Assembly: GCA_947165675.1 (NCBI GenBank) | Contig: CAMVBJ010000008.1 | Coordinates: forward strand, 38,355-102,354 | Length of the DNA stretch: 64,000 nt | Origin: an uncultured Prevotellaceae bacterium | GTDB lineage: Bacteria; Bacteroidota; Bacteroidia; Bacteroidales; Muribaculaceae | Reading direction: 5' to 3' | Shown here: positions 28,790 through 36,344 of the stretch, in pieces | How the letters are laid out: every line of letters begins with the position of its first letter | Position numbering within the stretch: the stretch's first letter is position 1 | Notes under the pieces: generated by a model | What the model was told of the DNA's origin: nothing | What the model saw: the letters and a program-made list of their open reading frames with translations, nothing else | Databases searched by the model: none | Program-made: the position numbers and the translations under genes

Positions 28790-29500
28790 ATGAAAGGCTA
28801 TATCGAGGACCGTGAGTTCGGGAAGATACATGTGGAACTGCGCCGAGGTATGACCTCGGTGCGGTTCACTTATCACGCCGATGGCAACTTGCTTATGCGT
28901 GCGCCACTGGGTGTGACCGTGAGTGACTTGAGGCGCATGGTCGACCTTAACCGAGAGCAGCTCAGGAAGTTACCACATCCCCAAGGCATCACCTTCTACC
29001 TCGGCCAGGTCATCGAGTGTTTCAAGTGCCGTGTCATCATCGAGGCACAGAGGCGTATGCCCAGTTACATCCTCAACCACTGGGAGGGAGACACACTGCA
29101 CCTGCAAGTCCATGAGAACGCCAACCTACATGACGAGAACATCAAGCACACCATTTCAAGCGTTATCAGCCGTGCCATGGAAGTCCAAGCCCACGCCCTA
29201 TTGCTGCCCTATGCCCAACAGGCAGCTCGTGAGTTGGGACTGCGGCCCGCAGGATTTGAAGTGGGCCGTGGCATGAGGAAGCTGGGCCACTGCACGGCCA
29301 AAAAAATTATTCAGCTCTCGCGCAATCTCATGTTCTTGCCCGAGCCATTGGTGCGTTACATCATCTGCCACGAGCTGGCCCACTTGACCCACATGAACCA
29401 CTCGCCCCAGTTCCACGCCCTGTGCGACCAGTACACCAGTGGTCACGAGAAAGAACTGGAGCGCCAACTGCGCCAATTCCGCTTCCCCATCGCCAAATAA
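28790..29500 (+). CDS. YgjP-like metallopeptidase-domain protein (DUF45)
   Basis: A 236-aa soluble protein of the YgjP/DUF45 family related to SprT and M48 zinc peptidases. The zinc motif is CHELAHLTHMNHSPQFH at about residues 193-209: HELAH gives two His ligands and the downstream His the third. The preceding CTAKKIIQLSRNLMFLPE is the family's usual lead-in. A substrate is not known; some family members are annotated as M48-family peptidases. It is flanked on both sides by AACAAC-rich palindromes. Confidence 0.85.
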   Translation: MKGYIEDREFGKIHVELRRGMTSVRFTYHADGNLLMRAPLGVTVSDLRRMVDLNREQLRKLPHPQGITFYLGQVIECFKCRVIIEAQRRMPSYILNHWEGDTLHLQVHENANLHDENIKHTISSVISRAMEVQAHALLLPYAQQAARELGLRPAGFEVGRGMRKLGHCTAKKIIQLSRNLMFLPEPLVRYIICHELAHLTHMNHSPQFHALCDQYTSGHEKELERQLRQFRFPIAK

Positions 29501-29527
29501 CCCCATTTTTCAAACAACCCTCTTCTC

Positions 29528-29618
29528 TTTCAAACAACAAAACAACATTGAACAACCGGAACAACAATTATTAAAAAAGTTGTTTTAGGTTGTTTATTGT
29601 TGTTCAAGTTGTTTGAAA
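29528..29618. repeat. AACAAC-rich palindromic element B
   Basis: Outer arms TTTCAAACAAC (29528-29538) and GTTGTTTGAAA (29608-29618) are a perfect 11-bp inverted repeat. The interior has several AACAAC and GTTGTT units able to form further pairs. It lies between convergent genes and could terminate either transcript. Confidence 0.65.
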
Positions 29619-29643
29619 TAACACCGTTGCAGTTGTTTGATAA

Positions 29644-30720
29644 TCAGTGGATGGTGACCTGGGTGGCGCCGAAGCCGTACTCGCGGAAGCTGGCGTCCTG
29701 AGCTGTGCAGCGGGGGTAGCGGCGCTTGAGTTCGCTCAGCAGGTGCTGGCGCAGCTTGCCCTCGCCCTTGCCGTGGATGAAGACGATGCGCTGTCCGTGC
29801 TTACTCAGGTTGGCGTCCATCACCTCGCGGAACTTATCCATCTGGTACTCCAGAATGGCGCCGGGAGTCATGCCGTTGAGGTTATCCAGCAGCGACGTGA
29901 TGTGTAGGTCCTGGACGATGATGCCGTTAGGGTCGGTCTTCTTCTGGACCGTCTTGCGTTGCGGGCGGTCCATGCGTTTCTTTTCCTTCATGGCGCGCTC
30001 GAGTTCGCCGCTGTCGATGCGCATCTGGCGGGCAGGACGGTCGTTGGTCACGATTTCCACGGTGATGACGGGCACATCAAAGTAAGGATTCTCGTGGAAG
30101 CAATGCACCTTGTAGAACTTGGTGACGTCCAGGCGCTGCTCAATGAGGGCGGGATTCTTCAGTTTGAAGCCCTTGCCCTGCTTGAAGGCCACATACTGCA
30201 CGGCCACATGGGTCATGTCGTTCAAGTCATCGTGACCAAACTCCTCCAGTTCCACCTGGATGTTAGGCTCGACGATGCCATGGTAGCGGGTCTTCCACTC
30301 GCCGTCGCCGTCACCGCGGGTCATATAGGTGAAATACAGGAAATAGTTTGAATCATTGACAAGTGTGGCATAAAAAGTTGTGGTATTCAAGTGCTTGATT
30401 TCGCGAGCCTCGTAGCCCAGCACAACATTAAGCACCTCGCCCTCGGGGGTCTCCTCGATAGGCAGGGTGGGTTCGGGAGCGGGTTGGGGTCTGGGAGCAG
30501 GCTTGTCGGGTTCCACCAGACGGGTGCGGATGTCGAGCGGACGCTCATAGGCCGACGCCTTGGTTCCCGCCTGTCCCACCACGACCAGTTCCTTCTCGAG
30601 CGCAGGGCGCTCAAAGCCGTCCTGATCTTCCACATAGACGGTCTTGCCGTCAATTCTGGACACTCTACCACCTCCCACATCGTTGAGGAAGCGCACGATA
30701 TCGTTAATCTTTACATTCAT
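29644..30720 (-). CDS. DUF2027 and Smr-domain protein
   Basis: A 358-aa Bacteroidota protein with an N-terminal KOW/SH3-like segment (KINDIVRFLNDVGGGRVSRIDG), the DUF2027 domain (about 90-280, beta-rich; LGYEAREIKHLNTTTFYATL) and a C-terminal Smr domain (about 275-358) with the characteristic HGKGEGKLRQHLL motif. Smr domains occur in MutS2 and in nucleases acting on stalled ribosomes; nuclease activity here is inference. A Pro-rich linker sits near residues 70-90. A -7-like TAACTTCG lies about 30 bases upstream. Confidence 0.88.
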   Translation of the reverse strand: MNVKINDIVRFLNDVGGGRVSRIDGKTVYVEDQDGFERPALEKELVVVGQAGTKASAYERPLDIRTRLVEPDKPAPRPQPAPEPTLPIEETPEGEVLNVVLGYEAREIKHLNTTTFYATLVNDSNYFLYFTYMTRGDGDGEWKTRYHGIVEPNIQVELEEFGHDDLNDMTHVAVQYVAFKQGKGFKLKNPALIEQRLDVTKFYKVHCFHENPYFDVPVITVEIVTNDRPARQMRIDSGELERAMKEKKRMDRPQRKTVQKKTDPNGIIVQDLHITSLLDNLNGMTPGAILEYQMDKFREVMDANLSKHGQRIVFIHGKGEGKLRQHLLSELKRRYPRCTAQDASFREYGFGATQVTIH

Positions 30721-30838
30721 GATTGGGTCTTTCTTTGTTTTTTAGGCTGCGAAGTTACAAAAAATGCGGCACATGATGAAATAATGAAGGCATTCCTTGC
30801 GTTTCATGTGAATATCGAAACCATAAACATTTATCAAA

Positions 30839-31294
30839 ATGAAGAAGATCATATTATCATTGGCATTGATGGCTTCATCAATGACAGTTATCGGACAAGA
30901 CGCAATGCAAGTCCCACCAGCACAGGTGAGTGAGATTGAGGGTTTTAATCCCGCATCCAAGCGGGTTTATGCCCTGCTGTCCGGGTCATCTCAACTCTTC
31001 AGCAGCAAGGTCAAGGTGGCCATCGACTTTGGCCAAAGCACCTCATGGCTGGGTGCCATGAACGAGTCGATGATTGTGGACGAAAACGGCAAGGAAATCA
31101 AGTTCAACTCGATGATCGACGCGATGAACTATCTGGGCCAGTTCGGCTGGAAGTTTGCCCAGGCCTATGTGTTGCCTTATGGCGACAAGGGAGACGTCAG
31201 TGGCACTGTTTACTGGATTCTCTATAAAGACGTTGACGATTACAGCCAGATTACCGAAGGCTTCACTACCAAGCAGCAACAGCGGGGACACTAA
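30839..31294 (+). CDS. Hypothetical small exported protein
   Basis: A 151-aa protein with a clear signal peptide (MKKIILSLALMASSMTVIGQ). The mature part is short, soluble and without cysteines; a hydrophobic/aromatic stretch (AMNYLGQFGWKFAQAYVLPY) and YWILYKDV near the C terminus suggest a small compact fold. Not recognised beyond resemblance to generic Bacteroidota periplasmic proteins. It is monocistronic, ending at a hairpin terminator before the convergent cydB. Confidence 0.75.
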   Translation: MKKIILSLALMASSMTVIGQDAMQVPPAQVSEIEGFNPASKRVYALLSGSSQLFSSKVKVAIDFGQSTSWLGAMNESMIVDENGKEIKFNSMIDAMNYLGQFGWKFAQAYVLPYGDKGDVSGTVYWILYKDVDDYSQITEGFTTKQQQRGH

Positions 31295-31317
31295 CCCCAC
31301 CACAAGGAAACGAAGAT

Positions 31318-31360
31318 AAGCCCCATGTTTGACTTTGACAGAGCAAACATAGGGCTTGTT
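31318..31360 (+). terminator. Terminator after the small exported protein gene
   Basis: Stem AAGCCCCATGTTTG / CAAACATAGGGCTT with one mismatch and a 12-base loop, followed by GTTTTCT. It lies before the convergent cydB end. Confidence 0.7.
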
Positions 31361-31378
31361 TTCTAACGTGCTGCGGCC

Positions 31379-32518
31379 TTAATACTTGTGGTCGGTGTTG
31401 TCGAGTTCGTCGCTGGTGAGCTTCTTGTGGTCCATCTTGTACCAGCAGTAGCCGATATAGGCCACCACAAAGGGCACCAAGATGCTCACGACGCTCATCA
31501 CTGTGAGGGTGAATTCGCTGGACGAGCTGTTGCGCAACGTGAGCGAGCTCTGGACATCAAGCAGTGAGGGCAGATAGGCCGTATTGTTATAGCCCACGAC
31601 CCAGAAGAGGGTCAGCACCACCAGCACGGTACCGATGCCCGCGGGCCAGATGCCGCCCCGATAATCAGCCTTGAGCAAGGTCTTGCCGATACCCAGCAAT
31701 ACCATCACCACGCCCAGCAGCAGGATAATCAGGGCCCACCACATGGTCAGGTAGTTGTTCAGGTACTTCAAGGGCACCCACTGGGCATTGCCACTGTCGT
31801 CATAACCCACACCAGGTGAGGTGAGGATAACGGCTACCGTGGCCAGGAACAGCACGACAAAGACCGCGGCATTGACCAGCAGCAACTTGTGCTGGCTGCG
31901 GTTGACCTCGTCATCGTCAATGTTGTTGATGAAGTAGAGTGACGCCAGCGTGCGGGCCAGGAAGAAAACCATCAGGCCAAAGAGCAGGCATTTCCAGCAG
32001 GCGATAGCCTCCAGACCATGCCGCGGCCCCCATTGCGAGATGGTAGCGGCCTGCACGTTGAGGATGTTGCTCTTGGTCACCGTGAACTCGGCGCCAAAGA
32101 ACATCGTTGCCACTGCCACACCCAGCAGCACGGGACCAACGATGCCGTTGATCAACAGTAGCGTGTCGTAGAATCGTGAACCATAGATGTTGCCTGGTTT
32201 GGAGCGATATTCATAGCTGATTGCCTGGATAACAAAGCTGAACAGGATGAGCATCCACAACCAGTAAGCACCGCCAAAGCTCGTGCTATAGAACAATGGA
32301 AACGAAGCGAAGAAGGCTCCGCCAAAGGTTACCAGCGTCGTGTAGGTCAACTCCCACTTGCGCCCCATCGAGTTGATGAGCAACGCGCGCTTGTCGGGCT
32401 TGGCATAGTGGATGAGCATCGACTGGCCACCCTGCACCATGAGCAGGAACACCAGCAATGCACCGAGCACCGACATGATGAGCCACCAGTAATTCTGCAA
32501 TAAATTGTATGTTGTCAT
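31379..32518 (-). CDS. cydB: Cytochrome bd oxidase subunit II
   Basis: Membrane subunit of the quinol oxidase that reduces oxygen at very low concentrations. The 379-aa product has 8-9 hydrophobic helices, the N-terminal YNLLQNYWWLIMSVLGALLV followed by QGGQSML, and a C-terminal helix then a basic tail. It is 22 bases downstream of cydA and certainly co-transcribed. In strict anaerobes such as Bacteroidales this enzyme supports growth with nanomolar oxygen (known for Bacteroides). Confidence 0.95.
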   Translation of the reverse strand: MTTYNLLQNYWWLIMSVLGALLVFLLMVQGGQSMLIHYAKPDKRALLINSMGRKWELTYTTLVTFGGAFFASFPLFYSTSFGGAYWLWMLILFSFVIQAISYEYRSKPGNIYGSRFYDTLLLINGIVGPVLLGVAVATMFFGAEFTVTKSNILNVQAATISQWGPRHGLEAIACWKCLLFGLMVFFLARTLASLYFINNIDDDEVNRSQHKLLLVNAAVFVVLFLATVAVILTSPGVGYDDSGNAQWVPLKYLNNYLTMWWALIILLLGVVMVLLGIGKTLLKADYRGGIWPAGIGTVLVVLTLFWVVGYNNTAYLPSLLDVQSSLTLRNSSSSEFTLTVMSVVSILVPFVVAYIGYCWYKMDHKKLTSDELDNTDHKY

Positions 32519-32540
32519 GACTTGTTTCCTCCTTACTTGA

Positions 32541-34118
32541 TTATTCGTTAACTGTGTCTAAGTCGGTCTGAGATTTCTTGGAAATCTGCTTGCAGATGAT
32601 ACCGATATCGGCAATCAACAGTGCAGTGAAGACCACGGCAAAAATCCAGAAGGTAATCTGCACATAACTGGCATTCAGGTCACTGATGGCCACCTTGTTG
32701 GGCATCAGGTCCTGGATGGTCCACGGTTGACGTCCCACCTCGGCAACAATCCAGCCACTGGCACTGCACAGGTAGGTCAACGGCACGGTGATGATGGCCA
32801 GAATGTGCCACCACTTGGCCCACTTGGCCTTTTTAAGGATTTCTGGCTTATAAACAAAGAACAATGCTAACAAGAGGAATACCAGCAGGTAACCACCCAC
32901 AGTCACCATGAAGTGGAAGGTGTAGAACGTCAACGGCACATTGGGGATGGCCTCCTCGGGCTTTTCTAAATAAGCATAGCCGAAGTTCTTGAAGTCGGCA
33001 TTGATGGCGCTCTTGAGGCTATCCTGCATGAGTGTGTTGCCGCTATTCATTGCAGTGCTGTACTGCGACAACATCTCTTGCAAATGCTTGCCACGCTCCA
33101 TGCGCTCGGCATAGGAGACGGTGTTGATTGCATTGCCCTCGTTGTCATAGCTTTTACCCTCAATGATGTCCTCGATACCGGGTACAAAGGCATGGAAATC
33201 ATGGGTGGCCAGGAAGGACAAGCCGTATGGGATGCTGATATCAAACAAGTAAGGATCTTGGCCGTCAAACGCTTGCTTAGACGGATTCAAGATACCAAAG
33301 GCCACAATCGACTGCTCATGGTTGCCCTTATACAGGCCCTCCATTGCAGCCAGCTTCATGGGCTGATACTTGGCCACAGTAACAGCACTGGTGTCTCCCG
33401 TGATCATCGTCAACACGATACCGATGACTCCCACCCAGGCTCCGACCTTGAGGCTGCGCTGACAGTGTTCATAATTGCGCTTCTTGAGCAACATCCAGCC
33501 ACACACACCACACACAAAGGCACCGCCCAAGGTCCATGCACTCAACACCGTGTGCAGGAACTTGCTTACCGCCATGGGGGAGAGTGCCACTGCAGCAAAG
33601 CTCGTCATCTCGTTGCGCATCGTTGCAGGATTGAACTCGCATCCAGTGGGATACTGCATCCATGCATTGGCCACAAGAATCCACAATGCCGACAGGCTGG
33701 CGCCTATCGCCGTCAACCATGTGGCTGCCAAGTGGAACTTGGGACTCACCTTCTTCCACCCGAAGAACATCACAGCAATAAACGTCGATTCCATAAAAAA
33801 GGCAAGTATGCCCTCAACCGCCAGCGGCGCACCGAAGATGTCTCCTACAAACCAGCTGTAGTTGGACCAGTTGGTACCAAACTCAAACTCCAGGATGATA
33901 CCCGTGGCCACCCCGATGGCAAAGTTGACACCAAAAACCGTCATCCAGAACTTGGTTGTTGCCAGCCACTTCTCGCTCTTGGTCTTGTAGTATATCGTCT
34001 CCATGACGGCGATGATGATACCCAAGCCCAGAGTCAATGGCACGAACAACCAATGGTAGATAGCCGTCAGCGCAAATTGCGCCCTCGACCAATCAACAAC
34101 TTGAGTTAATTCTTCCAT
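32541..34118 (-). CDS. cydA: Cytochrome bd oxidase subunit I
   Basis: The 525-aa haem-bearing subunit, oxidising quinol and reducing O2. Visible features are AIYHWLFVPLTLG near the N terminus with a His at residue 22 in the place of a haem ligand, and the conserved EVGRQPWTI motif near residue 460. A long soluble insert between helices (about residues 290-380, containing GKSYDNEGNAINTV) corresponds to the quinol loop region. The 5' leader carries four 7-bp repeats (see repeat). Confidence 0.95.
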   Translation of the reverse strand: MEELTQVVDWSRAQFALTAIYHWLFVPLTLGLGIIIAVMETIYYKTKSEKWLATTKFWMTVFGVNFAIGVATGIILEFEFGTNWSNYSWFVGDIFGAPLAVEGILAFFMESTFIAVMFFGWKKVSPKFHLAATWLTAIGASLSALWILVANAWMQYPTGCEFNPATMRNEMTSFAAVALSPMAVSKFLHTVLSAWTLGGAFVCGVCGWMLLKKRNYEHCQRSLKVGAWVGVIGIVLTMITGDTSAVTVAKYQPMKLAAMEGLYKGNHEQSIVAFGILNPSKQAFDGQDPYLFDISIPYGLSFLATHDFHAFVPGIEDIIEGKSYDNEGNAINTVSYAERMERGKHLQEMLSQYSTAMNSGNTLMQDSLKSAINADFKNFGYAYLEKPEEAIPNVPLTFYTFHFMVTVGGYLLVFLLLALFFVYKPEILKKAKWAKWWHILAIITVPLTYLCSASGWIVAEVGRQPWTIQDLMPNKVAISDLNASYVQITFWIFAVVFTALLIADIGIICKQISKKSQTDLDTVNE

Positions 34119-34135
34119 AATGATATAGTTTTTTA

Positions 34136-34163
34136 GTTGTTAGTTGTTAGTTGTCAGTTGTTC
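34136..34163. repeat. Four tandem 7-bp units in the cydA leader
   Basis: GTTGTTA, GTTGTTA, GTTGTCA, GTTGTTC on the plus strand (TAACAAC-type units on the coding strand), 18 bases before the cydA ATG. The first two are identical. Confidence 0.6.
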
Positions 34164-34174
34164 AGTTCTGAAGC

Positions 34175-34411
34175 TTACTCCCCTACTCCCAGTTTATGGC
34201 GCACATACTCGGTCTTCTCCTCCTCGGTGTCACACTTGGTGTTCAAGAAGTTGGGGAAGAAAAGCAACTTGATGATAACAAAAAAGATGAACAGCTTGAT
34301 GCCAATGATCAACCACAATGTCTTACCCACAGTCATGCTGCGGAAGCCATCGTAATACAGATGGAACACGCGGGACCAGAATCCTTGCTTCATGTCTTGG
34401 TTGTCACTCAT
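34175..34411 (-). CDS. DUF4492 small membrane protein of the cyd operon
   Basis: A 78-aa protein with one strong hydrophobic helix (MTVGKTLWLIIGIKLFIFFVIIKLLFF) preceded by VFHLYYDGFRSM and followed by a charged tail. This matches DUF4492, a small family encoded just upstream of cydA in Bacteroidota and some Campylobacterota. By position it may assist cytochrome bd assembly, like the unrelated small proteins CydX/CydH, but that role is inference. It is the first gene of the operon. Confidence 0.85.
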   Translation of the reverse strand: MSDNQDMKQGFWSRVFHLYYDGFRSMTVGKTLWLIIGIKLFIFFVIIKLLFFPNFLNTKCDTEEEKTEYVRHKLGVGE

Positions 34412-34440
34412 GGAGAAGGCGTATTAGGGTTAATAAATCA

Positions 34441-34472
34441 CAAAATTAATACAGAATGTTTGAGATTGCAAA
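34441..34472 (-). promoter_or_regulatory. Promoter of the DUF4492-cydA-cydB operon
   Basis: Minus strand: TTTG (34469-34472), 20-base spacer, TAATTTTG (34441-34448), a full match to the consensus, 29 bases before the DUF4492 ATG. Confidence 0.7.
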
Positions 34473-34610
34473 TTTCTGAGCTTTTTTTATTTTAATCTCA
34501 TCAAAAATCGAAAAAATATACAATAAGAATTGGGCTTATCATCCTTATTGACCATATTTGCCGTATCATTTCTCTGTAGTATATTTTCAAACCAATAATT
34601 TTACGCATAG

Positions 34611-35189
34611 ATTCCTTTGTTCCCGAGAGGCGAGTTTGACAGCCGTGGGCGTGGCATTCTGACCTACACTGGCTTCTTTGGCGGCAACGACTTTATCGCC
34701 ATCCAGCACACACCAGGCAGTTAGGCCGACCGCTGGGGCATCGACAGTGAGGGCAACTTCATCCATGGCGACATCGAAGAAGCCATGGGATTCAACATGG
34801 GTAATGATGGCTACTACACCATCACCCTGAACACCCAGACTAACGAGCTGAGCGTGATGCCCTATATGGGCGAAATCCCTGGCCCATTCAATGCCGCGGC
34901 AATGACTGGCGCCCACAATGACTGGGACATCAATAACAATGACCATGACATGACCCAATTGAACCCTTACAAGGAGAACCACAACTGGATATTCAGGGAC
35001 TTTGTCGTCACCGGCAATGACACAGAGCTCAAGTTTACCGCCGACGACGATTGGCAGAACAACTGGGGCGAGGATGCTTTCCCATGGGGACAAGGACTGG
35101 TTAACGGGGCCAATATCCATGTGAAAGCCGGCACCTATGACGTGTACTTAAACAACATCACAGGCGACTACAACTTCATCAAGAAGTAA
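34611..35189 (+). pseudogene. Degraded SusE/SusF-like starch-binding protein, C-terminal part
   Basis: The frame reads through FDSRGRGILTYTGFFGGNDF, IAIQHTPGS, then a TAG (34722-34724), and resumes as ADRWGIDSEGNFIHGDIEEA into the 134-aa ORF of the track (34785-35189). The content matches the C-terminal carbohydrate-binding modules of SusE/SusF outer-membrane lipoproteins (WGID..., TLNTQTNELSVM, KFTADDDWQNNWG, NIHVKAGTYDVYLNNITGDYNFI). There is no signal peptide, no start for the upstream part (TAG at 34608) and no SusC/D neighbour. It is best read as a remnant; a functional short ORF starting at 34785 is unlikely but possible. Confidence 0.7.
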
Positions 35190-35213
35190 AGTAAATACAT
35201 ATAATGCAGTCAC

Positions 35214-35245
35214 AATGAGGACATTGCAATTGCGATACCCTCATT
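35214..35245 (+). terminator. Possible weak terminator after the SusE/F remnant
   Basis: AATGAGG / CCTCATT arms around an 18-base loop, followed by TTCTTG. The stem is short. Confidence 0.35.
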
Positions 35246-35317
35246 TTCTTGATCATCAAAAAACACGAGTTCCATAAATAATGTGCCAAATGTGGGTGGA
35301 GTTTGGGCAAAAACCAT

Positions 35318-35325
35318 TATCTTTG
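35318..35325 (+). promoter_or_regulatory. -7 element before the GSCFA-murF/alr gene series
   Basis: TATCTTTG, 36 bases before the GSCFA ATG. A TTTG at 35302 is too close to be a normal -33 box. Confidence 0.55.
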
Positions 35326-35360
35326 CTCGTTAAACCATCTACTGCTTTAAGTTTTTAGTC

Positions 35361-36344
35361 ATGGAGTTCAGGACGACAGTAAAGACGGTCGAGAACCGCG
35401 GCTGGCTGCACCACAGCGACAACGTGGTGCTGTTAGGGTCGTGCTTCAGCGACAACATCGGTCACAAGATGCATGGTGCGCTCATCAATGCCACGATCAA
35501 TCCCATGGGGACTCTCTACAACCCCATGAGCATTGCCAGTGGCGTGTCGCGCCTCATCGACTGCCGACCCATGGCAGGACAGGAACTGTTCATGCAAGGG
35601 GGTGTGTGGAACAGCTATGATTTCCACTCTCGCCATTCCTTTCCCGACAAGCAGGTGACACTCGACCGAATGAACCAGCGCATCGAGATGGGTCATAAAG
35701 CCCTGGAAGAGGCTCAGCTGCTCACCATCACTCTGGGCACCGCCATCGTCTATCGCCTCAAGGCTACCGGCGAGGTGGTCGCCAATTGCCACAAAGTACC
35801 CCAGCACGAGTTTGAGCGCAAGATGGCGACAGTGGACGCAATGGTCAAGGAACTTGACTCGATGCTAACCCGCCTGCATGAGTTCAATCCTGAGCTTAGA
35901 ATCATCCTCACCGTGAGCCCCATACGCCACATTGCCGACGGGCTGGATGTCAACTCACTGAGCAAGGCATCATTACGCGTTGCCATCAACGATGTAATGG
36001 ATCGTCACTGCGAGTACTGTGACTACTTCCCAGCCTATGAAATCATGCTGGATGACCTGCGCGACTACCGTTTCTACAGCAACGACATGGTACATCCCAG
36101 CGACGTGGCGGTGGAATACATCTGGCAGGCATTCCAAGCGACCTATCTTGATGACCACAGCGCACTGGCAGTAGCCCGTTGCGAACGCATTCACAAGCGC
36201 TTGCAGCACCGTCCCATGAGCACCAACCGCGAGACCGTTGACCGCTTCAATGCCGACACCGTCAGCGTGGTGCGCAACCTCATCAAGGAATATCCCTACC
36301 TGTCACAAAATCCCGAACTCCAAAAAGTACTTGACCGATCATGA
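35361..36344 (+). CDS. GSCFA-domain protein
   Basis: A 327-aa protein with the namesake motif VLLGSCFSDNIG at about residue 23, the catalytic-Ser block of an SGNH-like hydrolase fold, and the later VHPSDVAVEYIWQAF block containing an Asp/His pair. GSCFA proteins are predicted esterases or acyl hydrolases with no established substrate. No signal peptide is seen, so it is probably cytoplasmic. Its stop overlaps the murF/alr start (ATGA), so it is translationally coupled to wall-precursor synthesis, a pairing that recurs in Bacteroidota. Confidence 0.88.
   Translation: MEFRTTVKTVENRGWLHHSDNVVLLGSCFSDNIGHKMHGALINATINPMGTLYNPMSIASGVSRLIDCRPMAGQELFMQGGVWNSYDFHSRHSFPDKQVTLDRMNQRIEMGHKALEEAQLLTITLGTAIVYRLKATGEVVANCHKVPQHEFERKMATVDAMVKELDSMLTRLHEFNPELRIILTVSPIRHIADGLDVNSLSKASLRVAINDVMDRHCEYCDYFPAYEIMLDDLRDYRFYSNDMVHPSDVAVEYIWQAFQATYLDDHSALAVARCERIHKRLQHRPMSTNRETVDRFNADTVSVVRNLIKEYPYLSQNPELQKVLDRS

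Noticed and set aside
33078-34109. 343-aa plus-strand ORF opposite cydA
   Set aside because: Antisense shadow of cydA, His/Gln-rich without motifs.
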